A stretch of DNA of 64,000 bases from Sphingomonas sp. BGYR3. Its GTDB lineage: Bacteria; Pseudomonadota; Alphaproteobacteria; Sphingomonadales; Sphingomonadaceae. This document shows, piece after piece, positions 38,130 through 48,550 of the stretch. The notes beneath the pieces were generated by a model, which did no database searches, was not told the origin of the DNA, and was given only the letters and a program-made list of their open reading frames with translations. Location of the stretch: assembly GCF_025153455.1 (NCBI RefSeq), contig NZ_JANZNT010000001.1:1364001-1428000 (forward strand), written 5' to 3'. The first letter of the stretch is position 1; every line of letters begins with the position of its first letter. Position numbers and translations under genes: made by a program.

Positions 38130-38585
38130 ATGGCCGATACCAGCCACGATATCCGCACCCTCAATTCGCTGATCACCACCACGATCGACAGCGTCGACGG
38201 CTATACCGAAGCCGCGAAGGATGCGGAAAACAGCCGCTATGTTCAGATGTTCAACAGCCGCGCATCCGAACGGCGTCAGGCCGCGAGCGCGCTTCAGGCC
38301 GAAGTCGCCCGGCTGGGCGGCGATCCGGAGGATGACGGCACCGCCCTTGCCGGCGCGCACCGCATGTTCCTCAACCTGAAATCCGCCGTCACCGGCCAGA
38401 ACGATGCCGCCATCGTGAACGAGGTCGAACGCGGCGAGGATCATATCAAGGCGAAGTTCGAGGACGCACTGAAGGACAACGACCTGACGCCCGAAACCCG
38501 CTCCGCCATCGGTCAGGCATGGACCTCGGTCCGCGCCGGCCATGACGAAATGCGCGACCTGAAGCACGCGCTTCAGGGCAAGTAA
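38130..38585 (+). CDS. PA2169-like four-helix-bundle protein (DUF2383)
   Basis: 151-residue helical protein. The pattern IRTLNSLITTTIDSVDGYTEAAKDAEN...FNSRASERRQAASALQAEVARLGG and the later DEMRDLKHALQ matches the ferritin-like DUF2383 family from memory. The role is unknown; relatives are often stress-induced. CAGGAGAACCCCC precedes the ATG at 38130, and a terminator follows 28 bp after the stop. Confidence 0.85.
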   Translation: MADTSHDIRTLNSLITTTIDSVDGYTEAAKDAENSRYVQMFNSRASERRQAASALQAEVARLGGDPEDDGTALAGAHRMFLNLKSAVTGQNDAAIVNEVERGEDHIKAKFEDALKDNDLTPETRSAIGQAWTSVRAGHDEMRDLKHALQGK

Positions 38586-38612
38586 CCCGCTCCCGCCAGA
38601 GCGACGGCAACG

Positions 38613-38644
38613 GGCGCGGCAGGCTTCGGCTTGCCGCGCCTTTT
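38613..38644 (+). terminator. Rho-independent terminator after the DUF2383 gene
   Basis: A 12-bp stem, GGCGCGGCAGGC with GCTTGCCGCGCC (one G.T pair), UUCG tetraloop, then TTTT. Confidence 0.88.
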
Positions 38645-39300
38645 GCGTTTGGGGGACGGCCGCGGGCCGCGGCGGAGGGGCAAGCCTGTCGCGGTGAAGG
38701 CTGGGGGAGGATGGGCTGGCCGTCGCGGCAAAGCCGCGCCGTCGGACGGGCTGGCTGCGCCACCCGCCGGCCGGCCTGCGCTCCCGCGCTGGTGCGCGGG
38801 CCTTGCGATTAGCCCCCGCTAATCGCTCGGGCGCTTGGCGCTGTCCTACACGCCCGTTCCCGGCCTATCCTCCCCCGCCCAGCCGCCCTGCGCGGCGCAC
38901 GCGGTCGGGCGATCATGGCACCTCTTTGGCACCCTCACTTTCCGCACCCAGTCCCTGCGCCCCGCCGGGCGACGGCCAATGCCGCCGCGTGCCCGCGCGG
39001 TGTCGTCACCCCGCATGAAAACCGGTACAAAGTGTCCAAACTGTCAGCCAACCATCAATCCGACCGCCCGGCCGGCGGCTGCTCGGTGGGGGTGATTCCA
39101 GGGGGGACGGCCCGGCACTCCGGCCCGCGCCCCGGCCCCTCCCCTTGCGCAACGGGGGCCGCGTACCCATCTCTGTCAGGCTACAGTCGCATATCGACGG
39201 TCTTCGGCGCTTTGCGGCTCCTTCTTCCTTCATTCCCTGCTCCTGCCAGCGCGAGGCTCCGCCCGCCTTGGGCGCGGCCGCCAATATGAAGGAAATACCC
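38645..39300. other. GC-rich intergenic region upstream of the cold shock gene
   Basis: About 650 bp with no gene I can defend. It contains several short GC-rich inverted repeats (for example GCGGCAAAGCCGC near 38727 and GATTAGCCCCCGCTAATC near 38809). On the plus strand near 38915-38945 it encodes a WHLFGTLTFR stretch, reminiscent of motif I of rolling-circle replication initiators, but no frame continues it. The last ~150 bp are the leader of the cold shock gene. Confidence 0.5.
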
Positions 39301-39513
39301 ATGAGCATCACCGGAACCGTCAAGTTCTTCAATTCGGACAAGGGCTATGGCTTCATCGCCCCCGACGCGGGCGGCAATGACGCATTCGTCCACATCACCG
39401 CCGTCGAACGCGCCGGGATGATCACGCTGCAGCAGAATCAGCGTCTGTCCTACGAACTGGAACAGGATCGTCGGGGCAAGACCAGCGCGGTCAATCTGGC
39501 CGCTGCGGACTGA
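39301..39513 (+). CDS. Cold-shock-domain protein
   Basis: 70-residue single CSD protein binding single-stranded nucleic acid. RNP1-type GYGFIAPD and RNP2-type AFVHITAV are present in TGTVKFFNSDKGYGFIAPDAGGNDAFVHITAVERAG. AAGGAAATACCC precedes the ATG. A long leader (over 100 nt) could fold as in other cold-shock mRNAs, but this was not tested. Confidence 0.95.
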   Translation: MSITGTVKFFNSDKGYGFIAPDAGGNDAFVHITAVERAGMITLQQNQRLSYELEQDRRGKTSAVNLAAAD

Positions 39514-39583
39514 TCGACCCGACCGGCCGGGCGGCGGGCACCCCCTGCCGTCCGGTCCATATTCCCGGCCTTGCAGCGAAAGG

Positions 39584-39805
39584 ATGATGATGGCCCAGCC
39601 GCCCTACCGCGAAAATGCCGCCCGCGCCCGCGCCGAAGCGGACGCAGCGATCCTCGACAATGTCCGCGACCGCGCCCTGCGCTCCGAGGCCGCATGGCTC
39701 CACATGGCCGACCGCCAGGACCGCACCGACCGCGCCCGCGCCGAACGCGAAGCCGCCGCCGCGACCGCTCCGGCCACTCCGACTGCTATTGCTGACGCCG
39801 ATTAG
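39584..39805 (+). CDS. Small charged helical protein of unknown function
   Basis: 73 residues if started at the first of three tandem ATGs (39584); the third (MAQPPYRENAARARAEAD...) is equally likely. The protein is a single predicted charged helix, rich in A, R, D and E, with an alanine/threonine tail. GAAAGG lies just upstream. It follows the cold shock gene by 70 bp. Support is codon bias only. Confidence 0.45.
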   Translation: MMMAQPPYRENAARARAEADAAILDNVRDRALRSEAAWLHMADRQDRTDRARAEREAAAATAPATPTAIADAD

Positions 39806-39870
39806 GCAACACCCACCCGCCCGCGCCGCCGCGGCGCTGGCCATCGACAACGATGATCGGGAAAGGGAAG

Positions 39871-39946
39871 TGGTGGAGCCGAGGGGGATCGAACCCCTGA
39901 CCTCTGCAATGCCATTGCAGCGCTCTCCCAGCTGAGCTACGGCCCC
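39871..39946 (-). tRNA. tRNA-Ala (anticodon GGC)
   Basis: 76 nt with encoded CCA. The minus-strand acceptor stem GGGGCCG/CGGCTCC contains the G3.U70 wobble that identifies alanine tRNAs. The anticodon loop is ATGGCAT (GGC) on CTGCA/TGCAG and the T arm is AGGGGTTCGATCCCCCT. Confidence 0.98.
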
Positions 39947-39991
39947 ACATGTCCGGGAAGGCGCCTCTAACGACGCCTTTCGGGGAATGCA

Positions 39992-40013
39992 AGCGCCCCG
40001 ATGCAGGGGCGCT
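39992..40013 (-). terminator. Hairpin after the TIGR02300 gene
   Basis: A perfect 8-bp stem, AGCGCCCC and GGGGCGCT with a 6-nt loop, starts 11 bp past the stop of the minus-strand gene. Only a weak T-rich stretch follows, so termination efficiency is uncertain. Confidence 0.5.
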
Positions 40014-40024
40014 CGCTTAATCCA

Positions 40025-40345
40025 TTAATTTTCGTCTTCAGCGTCGGTGGTATCGACACCCAGATCGTCGTCACCGCCCAGATCCACCTCGTCATCAGGC
40101 GAATCGGTATCGTCGTCCGCGATGTCCAGATCCTCGTCGGCACCCAGATCGCTGTCCGTCTCGACCTTCTCGACCGGCCCCTTGGCCGCTTCGAACGGCA
40201 GCGGCTGCTTGGATTTCAGGATCGGCTCGGGATACCAGGTCGACCCGCAATTGATGCAGGTGACCGGCTCGTCCTTGGTCAGATCATAAAAGCGCGTCGC
40301 GCATTTCGGGCAGGTTCGCTTCGTGCCCCATTCCGGCTTGACCAT
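40025..40345 (-). CDS. TIGR02300 family zinc-ribbon protein
   Basis: 106-residue protein: an N-terminal zinc-ribbon-like part (KPEWGTKRTCPKCATRFYDLTKDEPVTCINCGSTW, with CxxC and CxxC pairs) followed by a very acidic tail (D/E-rich from about residue 60). This matches the alphaproteobacterial TIGR02300 family of unknown function. The ATG at 40345 follows an AGAGG. Divergent from aroA. Confidence 0.9.
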   Translation of the reverse strand: MVKPEWGTKRTCPKCATRFYDLTKDEPVTCINCGSTWYPEPILKSKQPLPFEAAKGPVEKVETDSDLGADEDLDIADDDTDSPDDEVDLGGDDDLGVDTTDAEDEN

Positions 40346-40458
40346 GTGCCGCCTCTTGCCTTTCGATTCTGCTGGACCGGGCCGTGCGCTCTGGCCCGGC
40401 CTGTAAAGTGGGCGGCGCCTTGCCATAGCGCAAGCGCACTGTCAAAAGCCCGCCCGCC

Positions 40459-41799
40459 ATGCCCGCCCACGCCCCCGCCCGCCCGCTCGAAATTGCCGCT
40501 GCCGGCCCGCTTCGTGGCACGGTCCGTGTGCCGGGCGACAAATCGATCAGCCACCGGTCATTGATGTTCGGCGCGCTGGCCATCGGCCGCACCACCGTCG
40601 ACGGGCTGCTGGAGGGGGAGGACGTGCTGGCCACCGCAGCGGCGATGCGGGCGATGGGGGCGCGGATCGATCGCGGCGACGATGGCCGCTGGACGATCGA
40701 CGGTGTCGGCGTCGGCGGCCTGATGCAGCCTGAACAGGCGCTCGACATGGGTAATTCCGGCACGTCCACCCGCCTGCTGATGGGCCTGTTGGCCAGCCAC
40801 CGGCTGACCGCAACGTTCGTTGGCGATGCCTCGCTCAGCAAGCGTCCGATGGGCCGCGTGATCGAGCCGCTGTCCGCCATGGGTGCCGAATTCACCGCAA
40901 GCCCCGGCGGCCGCCTGCCGCTGACGATGCGCGGCCTGGTTCCCGCGGTGCCCATCGAATACACCCTGCCCGTCGCCAGCGCGCAGGTGAAATCGGCGAT
41001 CCTGCTTGCCGGGCTCAACACCCCCGGCATCACGACCGTTATCGAACCGGTGCCCACCCGCGATCATAGCGAGCGGATGCTGGCGGGTTTTGGGGCTGAA
41101 CTCACTGTCGAGCCATCCCCGGCCGGCCGCGTCATCCGCATTCGCGGCGAGGCTGAATTGAAGCCGCAATCGATCGTCGTGCCCGGCGATCCTTCCTCCG
41201 CCGCCTTCTGGCTGGTCGCGGCCAGCATCGTGCCGGGGTCGGACGTCACCGTCCTGAATGTCGGCATGAACCCGACCCGGTCGGGCATCGTCACGGCACT
41301 GCGCCTGATGGGCGCGGATATTGAGGCGCTGGCCGAGCGCGAGGTTGGCGGAGAGCCCGTTGCTGATCTGCGCGTCCGCCATGCGCCGCTTTCGGGGATC
41401 GAGGTGCCGCCCGACCTCGCGCCCAGCATGATCGACGAATATCCTGTCCTGTTCGTCGCCGCCGCCTTTGCATCCGGCCGGACGATCGCCCGCGGCGCCG
41501 AGGAACTGCGGGTCAAGGAATCCGACCGGATCGCCGCGATGGCCGCCGCCCTGTCCGCCATCGGCGCGCGGGTCGAGGAGGTGGAGGACGGCATGATCAT
41601 CGACGGTACCGGCGGGGATCCGCTGGCGGGCGGCGCAACGATCACCACGCATCTCGATCATCGCATCGCCATGAGCCTGTCCGTCGCAGCCCAGCATTGT
41701 CGCGCGCCGGTCACGCTGGACGATGCTGCTCCGGTGGCGACCAGCTATCCCGGCTTTTTCTCGACGCTTGACGCGCTGGCCGGCGTGGCGCTGAAGTGA
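40459..41799 (+). CDS. aroA: 3-phosphoshikimate 1-carboxyvinyltransferase (EPSP synthase)
   Basis: 446-residue shikimate-pathway enzyme joining phosphoenolpyruvate to shikimate-3-phosphate. Seen are VPGDKSISHRSLMFGALA (residues about 20-37), MGNSGTSTRLLMGLLA, the SKRPMGRVIEPL loop and the DEYPVLFVAAAFASG and LRVKESDRIAAM blocks. It heads the conserved cluster aroA-cmk-rpsA-ihfB; cmk starts 4 bp after its stop. Confidence 0.97.
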   Translation: MPAHAPARPLEIAAAGPLRGTVRVPGDKSISHRSLMFGALAIGRTTVDGLLEGEDVLATAAAMRAMGARIDRGDDGRWTIDGVGVGGLMQPEQALDMGNSGTSTRLLMGLLASHRLTATFVGDASLSKRPMGRVIEPLSAMGAEFTASPGGRLPLTMRGLVPAVPIEYTLPVASAQVKSAILLAGLNTPGITTVIEPVPTRDHSERMLAGFGAELTVEPSPAGRVIRIRGEAELKPQSIVVPGDPSSAAFWLVAASIVPGSDVTVLNVGMNPTRSGIVTALRLMGADIEALAEREVGGEPVADLRVRHAPLSGIEVPPDLAPSMIDEYPVLFVAAAFASGRTIARGAEELRVKESDRIAAMAAALSAIGARVEEVEDGMIIDGTGGDPLAGGATITTHLDHRIAMSLSVAAQHCRAPVTLDDAAPVATSYPGFFSTLDALAGVALK

Positions 41800-41803
41800 C
41801 GGC

Positions 41804-42445
41804 ATGATCATCGCCGTCGACGGGCCCGCAGCGTCGGGCAAGGGGACCATCGCCCGTGCGCTTGCCCGGCATTATGGCCTGCCGCATCTCGACACCGGCC
41901 TGCTGTATCGTGCAGTCGCCGCGCTGGTCCTGCGCGAGGAACTTGATCCCCGGATCGAAGCCGATGCAGTCGCCTGTTGCGACTTTCCCGATTCATTGCT
42001 GGCCGATCCCGAATTGCGCGACGATGCGGTGGGGCGCACGGCCTCCATCGTGTCGGCCCACCCGCTCGTTCGCCGCGCCCTGTTTCAGCGGCAACAGCGT
42101 TTTGCCCGCCAGCCGGGCGGCGCTGTGCTGGACGGACGCGATATCGGCACGGTCATCGCGCCGGACGCCGATGCAAAGCTGTTCGTCAAGGCAACACCCC
42201 AGATTCGCGCCCGGCGGCGCCATGCCGACCTGAAGGGGATGGGCCGCGACGTCAGCTTTGACCGGGTGCTTGCCGATATCCGCGAACGCGACGAACGCGA
42301 CTCGGGCCGGTCAACCGCCCCGCTGGTCATGGCCGCCGATGCCGCACCGCTCGATACCAGCTTTCTGTCGATCGATCTGGCGGTGAAACGGGCGATCGAA
42401 CTGGTCGAGGCGCAGCGAAACCGCGGGGGCCCTGCCGGGCGCTGA
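41804..42445 (+). CDS. cmk: Cytidylate kinase
   Basis: 213-residue (d)CMP kinase. The P-loop GPAASGKGTIARALA is at about residues 7-21, followed by LPHLDTGLLYRAVA, the DGRDIGTVIAPDADAKLFV block and the lid arginines in RARRRHADLKG. It is tightly linked to aroA and followed by rpsA after a 247-bp leader. Confidence 0.96.
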   Translation: MIIAVDGPAASGKGTIARALARHYGLPHLDTGLLYRAVAALVLREELDPRIEADAVACCDFPDSLLADPELRDDAVGRTASIVSAHPLVRRALFQRQQRFARQPGGAVLDGRDIGTVIAPDADAKLFVKATPQIRARRRHADLKGMGRDVSFDRVLADIRERDERDSGRSTAPLVMAADAAPLDTSFLSIDLAVKRAIELVEAQRNRGGPAGR

Positions 42446-42692
42446 TCACCGGCGAAACCTTGCTTTCCGCAGCCATCGGCGCTATGCGCGCGCCGTCCGA
42501 AGGGTGTGGTGCCCGACGGGGTGCGGCGCAGGGAATTTGCCCCGGGCGCCCTTTCCGCTTTGGCGGACCCCAATCGATGCCGCGTTTTTAAGGATGTCGC
42601 GCCGGGCATTCGGCCCTCGCGACGGTTCGGCCAAAAGACCGCCGGAAACAACCGGCTGGCCGGAAAATGTTATTGTTAGGAACTTCGTTTTT
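42446..42692 (+). other. Leader region of rpsA
   Basis: 247 bp between cmk and rpsA with no gene visible. It has GC-rich segments able to form hairpins (such as CCGGAAACAACCGG near 42641) and an AGGA about 13 nt before the rpsA start. S1 autoregulation through its own leader is known in other bacteria, but nothing specific can be shown here. Confidence 0.5.
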
Positions 42693-44396
<1,704 letters not shown>

Positions 44397-44407
44397 TTGA
44401 TATGGTT

Positions 44408-44440
44408 GGCGGGTTTCTCGTTCGACACGGGAAACCCGCC
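44408..44440 (+). terminator. Hairpin after rpsA
   Basis: A 13-bp stem with one wobble, GGCGGGTTTCTCG and CGGGAAACCCGCC, 7-nt loop. No T-run follows, so it may be a terminator, an attenuator or an mRNA-stabilising structure. A TATACT at 44538-44543 could be the -10 box for a separate ihfB promoter. Confidence 0.65.
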
Positions 44441-44572
44441 CGCCAAATTCACCGCACAGGTTGGTTCGCTTGCTAGTGCGACCAGAAAATGCGAGAAAAT
44501 CCGGGTTTCGGCAGGACAGACGGCGCCATTTCGGGCTTATACTGATCCTGGCGGTTGCCCCGGAGGATGCTC

Positions 44573-44857
44573 ATGATCCGATCCGAACTGGTTCGCCTGC
44601 TTACGCAGGACAACCCTGAACTTTCGGTTCGCGATATCGAACGAATCGTCACGATCTTCTTTGATCAGATCACCAGCCGCCTGATGCAGGACGGCAGGGT
44701 CGAATTGCGCGGCTTTGGTGCCTTTTCCACCCGCGCCCGCGATGCCCGCACGGGCCGCAATCCCCGCACCGGCGAAACCGTTGCCGTTCAGGCCAAACGG
44801 GTTCCCTATTTCAAGCCCGGTAAGGAAATGCGCATCCGTCTGAACATGGCGGAATGA
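44573..44857 (+). CDS. ihfB: Integration host factor subunit beta
   Basis: 94-residue DNA-bending protein of the HU/IHF fold. [51 protein letters not shown] and [15 protein letters not shown] are the standard blocks. The ATG at 44573 has GGAGG 6 nt upstream; an ATG 6 bp earlier is too close to it. The position after rpsA is conserved. Confidence 0.97.
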   Translation: MIRSELVRLLTQDNPELSVRDIERIVTIFFDQITSRLMQDGRVELRGFGAFSTRARDARTGRNPRTGETVAVQAKRVPYFKPGKEMRIRLNMAE

Positions 44858-44925
44858 TCGCCCGCGCTTGACGCGCGCGCCGCCATGCGCTTTCGCCTCC
44901 GCCATCACCGGCGCTTTCCCTTGAT

Positions 44926-45012
44926 GCGGACGTGGCGAAATTGGTAGACGCACGGGACTTAAAATCCCTTGGGCCTTGGCTCGTGCGGGTTCGAGTCCCG
45001 CCGTCCGCACCA
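44926..45012 (+). tRNA. tRNA-Leu (anticodon TAA)
   Basis: 87 nt with encoded CCA and a long variable arm (class II). Acceptor arms GCGGACG/CGTCCGC, anticodon loop CTTAAAA (TAA), T loop TTCGAGT between GCGGG and CCCGC. Confidence 0.98.
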
Positions 45013-45066
45013 GGAATGCGCGGGGATCAGGTTGGCTTTGATCGGTTCACGGCATAGACCAGTGGG

Positions 45067-46512
45067 ATGGCGCGGCTGTCCCTTATCCCCATTGCACTGA
45101 TCGCGTTGGCAGCCGCATCCTGTGGCCGTCGCCCGGATGACATCCCCGTCGTCGCCAGCGTGATCGGGCCAACGCTGGGCACGGCTGGCCAGTCTGGCAA
45201 TCTGGCGGATGAGCCGCAGCGCGTGCTGGCCGCAGCGACCGGGCAGGGACTGGTCAGACTGGATGCCGCCGGCGCGATCGAGCCCGGCCTAGCCGCCCGC
45301 TGGACCGTGATCGACGATGGTCGCAGCGTCGTGTTCCGGATCGGCGATGCCGAGCGGCCCGATGGCCAGCCCATGACCGCGGAAGACGCCGCCGCCGCCA
45401 TTGCCCGGGGCCGCCGCCTGCCGGTGGGCCAGTCGCTGCTCGCCCCGGTCGATGAAGTCGTCGCCATGACGCCCCAGATCATCGAAATCCGCCTGCGCCG
45501 CCCGATGCCGGACCTGTTGCTGCGCCTTGCCCAGCCGGAATTTGCCGTGACGGCCGGGGGCGGCAGCGGACCGATGCGGATCGAAGATCGCGCGCGGGGT
45601 GCCATCGTCCTTGCCCCCGCCTACGACCCCGCACGGGCGGACAGCGCATCGGAAGCGGAACCAGCGCCTGCCGACACCATCCAGTTGCGCGGCGAACCCG
45701 CCGCCATTGCGGTCGCCCGGTTTGTCCAGCGCCACAGCGACCTGGTGCTGGGCGGCAGCTATCGCGACTGGCCGCTGGTCGAGCGGATGGGGGCAGGCAA
45801 CGCCAATATCCGCATCGATCCGGCCCATGGTCTGTTCGGCCTTGCCGTGACCACACGGAAAGGGTTCCTGGCCGATGCCGCCAATCGCGAGGCACTGGCA
45901 ATGGCGCTGGACCGGGCGGCGATCACTGCAGCCTTTCGCCCCGACTGGCCTGCCGTCGACACCATCCTGCCCGCCCCCATGGATCTGGGCCGCGAACCGA
46001 CACGACCGGCCTGGCTGACACAAAGCCTTGAGGAACGACAGGCAACGGCCCGGGCACGGGTCAGCATCTGGCGATCGCGTAACGGCGGGCAAAAGCCGGT
46101 CATCCGCCTGGCCTTGACGCCCGATGGCGGCGGCAACCTGTTATGGGGCAGGATCGGCCCCGCCCTTGCCGCAATCGGGCTGCGCGTCGAACGGGTTTCG
46201 CCCGATGCCGACGCGGATCTGCGCGTGATCGACCGGGTTGCCCCGTCGGATCAGGCGCGCTGGTTCCTTGAAAATGCGTGCCGCCCCTGTGGCAGCGTAG
46301 CGCGCGAGGCGATCCTGGCGGCGCGGGATGCCGCCGATGCCGAAACCCATCGCGAGCGGCTGGCGGCTGCGGAAGTGGCGCTGGTCGATGACCATGCCTA
46401 TATTCCCATTGCGCGCCCGCTCCGCTGGTCGCTGGTCGCGCTCAGGCTGCGCCGGTTTCAGACCAACCCCCGCGCCTGGCACCCGCTGGATCAGCTGCGC
46501 GAAGGGAAGTGA
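45067..46512 (+). CDS. Family 5-type solute-binding lipoprotein (orphan)
   Basis: 481-residue exported lipoprotein (lipobox AAASC at about residue 15-19). The layout (QRVLAAATGQGLVRLDAAGAIEPGLAARWTV, ... DGQPMTAEDAAAAIARG, ... NREALAMALDRAAI) is that of peptide/nickel ABC solute-binding proteins (SBP_bac_5). No ABC permease or ATPase gene is adjacent, so it may serve another transporter or another role. It follows tRNA-Leu and is closely followed by a DUF4112 gene. Confidence 0.8.
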   Translation: MARLSLIPIALIALAAASCGRRPDDIPVVASVIGPTLGTAGQSGNLADEPQRVLAAATGQGLVRLDAAGAIEPGLAARWTVIDDGRSVVFRIGDAERPDGQPMTAEDAAAAIARGRRLPVGQSLLAPVDEVVAMTPQIIEIRLRRPMPDLLLRLAQPEFAVTAGGGSGPMRIEDRARGAIVLAPAYDPARADSASEAEPAPADTIQLRGEPAAIAVARFVQRHSDLVLGGSYRDWPLVERMGAGNANIRIDPAHGLFGLAVTTRKGFLADAANREALAMALDRAAITAAFRPDWPAVDTILPAPMDLGREPTRPAWLTQSLEERQATARARVSIWRSRNGGQKPVIRLALTPDGGGNLLWGRIGPALAAIGLRVERVSPDADADLRVIDRVAPSDQARWFLENACRPCGSVAREAILAARDAADAETHRERLAAAEVALVDDHAYIPIARPLRWSLVALRLRRFQTNPRAWHPLDQLREGK

Positions 46513-46519
46513 CCGGACA

Positions 46520-46954
46520 ATGGCTGGTGGCAAGGGACTGGGACGCGAAGAGTTTGCCCGAATGGCGGCAAAGCTGCCGGTTCGCACCGATCCCGCATCC
46601 GTGCGGCGCCGGATCGAGGCGATGGAGCACCTGCTCGAACGGTCGATCAAGATTCCCGGCATTAATTACCGCATCGGGCTGGACGTCGCGCTCGACCTGC
46701 TGCCCATCGGCGGCACGACGATCGGCGCGATCATGGGCGGTTATATGCTGTGGGAAGCGCGCAACCTGGGCATGGGCAAGGGCGCGATGCTGCGAATGTC
46801 AGCCAATGTGGCGTTTGACTGGTTGCTCGGCCTGATCCCCTGGATCGGCGCGGTACCTGACCTGTTCTTCCGGTCCAACACCCGCAACCTCCGGATCATC
46901 CGTCGGCATCTGGATCGGCATCACCCCTCGACCGTGGTGATCGATCAGGGCTGA
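46520..46954 (+). CDS. DUF4112 family membrane protein
   Basis: 144-residue protein with one or two hydrophobic segments. The INYRIGLDVALDLLPIGGTTIGAIMGGYMLWEARNLGM and FDWLLGLIPWIGAVPDLFFRSNTRNLRII segments match DUF4112 from memory. Role unknown. It starts 7 bp after the solute-binding lipoprotein gene. Confidence 0.85.
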   Translation: MAGGKGLGREEFARMAAKLPVRTDPASVRRRIEAMEHLLERSIKIPGINYRIGLDVALDLLPIGGTTIGAIMGGYMLWEARNLGMGKGAMLRMSANVAFDWLLGLIPWIGAVPDLFFRSNTRNLRIIRRHLDRHHPSTVVIDQG

Positions 46955-47003
46955 ACGCTGCCGGCGCGGCCTGTCTGGCCGCGCCGTGTATCGGCATAAA
47001 CGA

Positions 47004-47459
47004 TCAGCCGAAGGTGCGGTCGACCGGCTCCTCGTTCCCGTCGCCCCGGAACCATGCGGTCGCATCGGCGCGGAACAGCATGACCGTCGCGGCCAGGGTC
47101 AGCCCGACGACCACGACATTAATGATGGTGTTCAGCATGCCGGTCTGCGCCATGTTGATGAACGCCAGCGGCAGCGACAGGACGGAAATGGCGCACAGGA
47201 TGGTGATGATCCACTTGCCGACGGTGCTCGCCCGCTTGGACACCAGCCACCAGAACAAAAGCGAAAACAGCACGCCGACCAGCGTCACGCCGCCAAGGAT
47301 GCCGGGGATCATCCCGGCCATTTCCGGATTGGCGGCAAAGGCCGGATTATCGAGCATCTGCTGATTGGCCGTCTGCCAGCCAAGGCCGACACCGATCACC
47401 CAGACGACGATCGATGCGAGGTAGAAACGGTCGAACTGAACGATCGATGCAGGCTTCAT
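47004..47459 (-). CDS. Four-helix membrane protein of unknown function
   Basis: 151-residue protein with four hydrophobic segments (about residues 13-30, 48-72, 80-105, 108-130). The sequence does not recall a named family; the short linker with NPAFAANPEMAGM could be periplasmic. The C-terminus is charged. GGAGGACATCCACATC precedes the ATG. It is downstream of nadC's stop in a shared orientation but separate reading. Confidence 0.7.
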   Translation of the reverse strand: MKPASIVQFDRFYLASIVVWVIGVGLGWQTANQQMLDNPAFAANPEMAGMIPGILGGVTLVGVLFSLLFWWLVSKRASTVGKWIITILCAISVLSLPLAFINMAQTGMLNTIINVVVVGLTLAATVMLFRADATAWFRGDGNEEPVDRTFG

Positions 47460-47533
47460 GATGTGGATGTCCTCCCCGAAACAGAAGTCGCGATCCTAGC
47501 GCGCGCCGTTCGCCGCGCAACCGTCCATCCGCC

Positions 47534-48388
47534 TCAGATCGCGGCAAAATCCAGCCCGATATCGGCGGCAGGGGCAGACTGGGTCAGCCGCCCGACGCTG
47601 ATATAGGTAACGCCCGTTTCCGCGATCGCGCGGATCGTTTCCAGTCGCACCCCGCCGGATGCCTCGGTCGGCACCCGCCCGCCGACCAGGATCACCGCCC
47701 CGCGCAGCGATGCGGGGTCCATGTTGTCGAGCAGCAGATGTGTCGCCCCGGCCGTCAGGGCGGGCTCGATCTGGTCCACCCGGTCCACCTCGACGATGAT
47801 GCGTTCGACACCGGCGGCCACGGCGCGGCGCACCGCCTCTTCCACCGATCCGGCGACGGCAACGTGGTTGTCCTTGATCATCGCCGCGTCCCACAATCCC
47901 ATCCGGTGATTGGTCGCGCCGCCCATCCGGGTGGCGTATTTCTCGACGATGCGAAGGCCCGGGATGGTCTTGCGCGTATCCAGCAACGTCGCGCCCGTCC
48001 CCTCGATCCGGTCGACATAGCTGCGGGTCAATGTCGCAATGCCGGACAGATGCTGCACCGTGTTCAGCGCCGACCGTTCGGCAGTCAGCATCGCCCGCGC
48101 ATTTCCGCGCAGCCGCATCAGGTCCGTGCCCGCCGCCACTCGTTCACCATCCTGAACCAGCCGCTCGATCTCGACATCGGGATCCAGCGCGCGAAAAAAC
48201 GCCTCTGCAATCGGCAGGCCGGCGACGATGATCGCATCGCGGCTGTCCATCACCCCTTCGAACCGGGCATCAAGGGGAATCACAGCCTCCGACGTCACGT
48301 CGCGGCCCGTGCCCAGATCCTCGGCCAGGGTCGCGCGGACAAAGGCGTCAAGGTCGAACCCGTCCAGGGTAAAGGTCGGCAGGGACAT
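47534..48388 (-). CDS. nadC: Nicotinate-nucleotide pyrophosphorylase (carboxylating)
   Basis: 284-residue quinolinate phosphoribosyltransferase of de novo NAD synthesis. Motifs are LAEDLGTGRDVTSEAVI, the RLRGNARAMLTAERSALNTVQHLSGIATLT block, LLDTRKTIPGLRIVEKYA with its phosphoribosyl-binding residues, IKDNHVA and LDNMDP. The ATG at 48388 has GGAGTG upstream; earlier starts in frame are not needed. nadA and nadB are not in the window. Confidence 0.96.
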   Translation of the reverse strand: MSLPTFTLDGFDLDAFVRATLAEDLGTGRDVTSEAVIPLDARFEGVMDSRDAIIVAGLPIAEAFFRALDPDVEIERLVQDGERVAAGTDLMRLRGNARAMLTAERSALNTVQHLSGIATLTRSYVDRIEGTGATLLDTRKTIPGLRIVEKYATRMGGATNHRMGLWDAAMIKDNHVAVAGSVEEAVRRAVAAGVERIIVEVDRVDQIEPALTAGATHLLLDNMDPASLRGAVILVGGRVPTEASGGVRLETIRAIAETGVTYISVGRLTQSAPAADIGLDFAAI

Positions 48389-48550
48389 TGGCGGCACTCC
48401 TGAAACGGTGCGCCGGGTCATGCCGGTCCCCGCGCGCACCCGCAAGCCGCTACCGCCCGATTGTCTGCAACAGGCTGGTGTTCCAGCGGGTGCCGCCGGG
48501 GACAGTCATGCCCTCTGGCCGCGCGGTCAGAAACTTGCCACAACGGCACC

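Noticed and set aside
39992..40013. Hairpin near tRNA-Ala considered as part of the tRNA transcript's control
   Set aside because: It lies before the 5' end of the minus-strand tRNA; it fits better as a terminator of the TIGR02300 gene.
44408..44440. Hairpin after rpsA considered a riboswitch or attenuator for ihfB
   Set aside because: Simple stem without conserved aptamer features and 130 bp from the ihfB start; kept only as a probable terminator.
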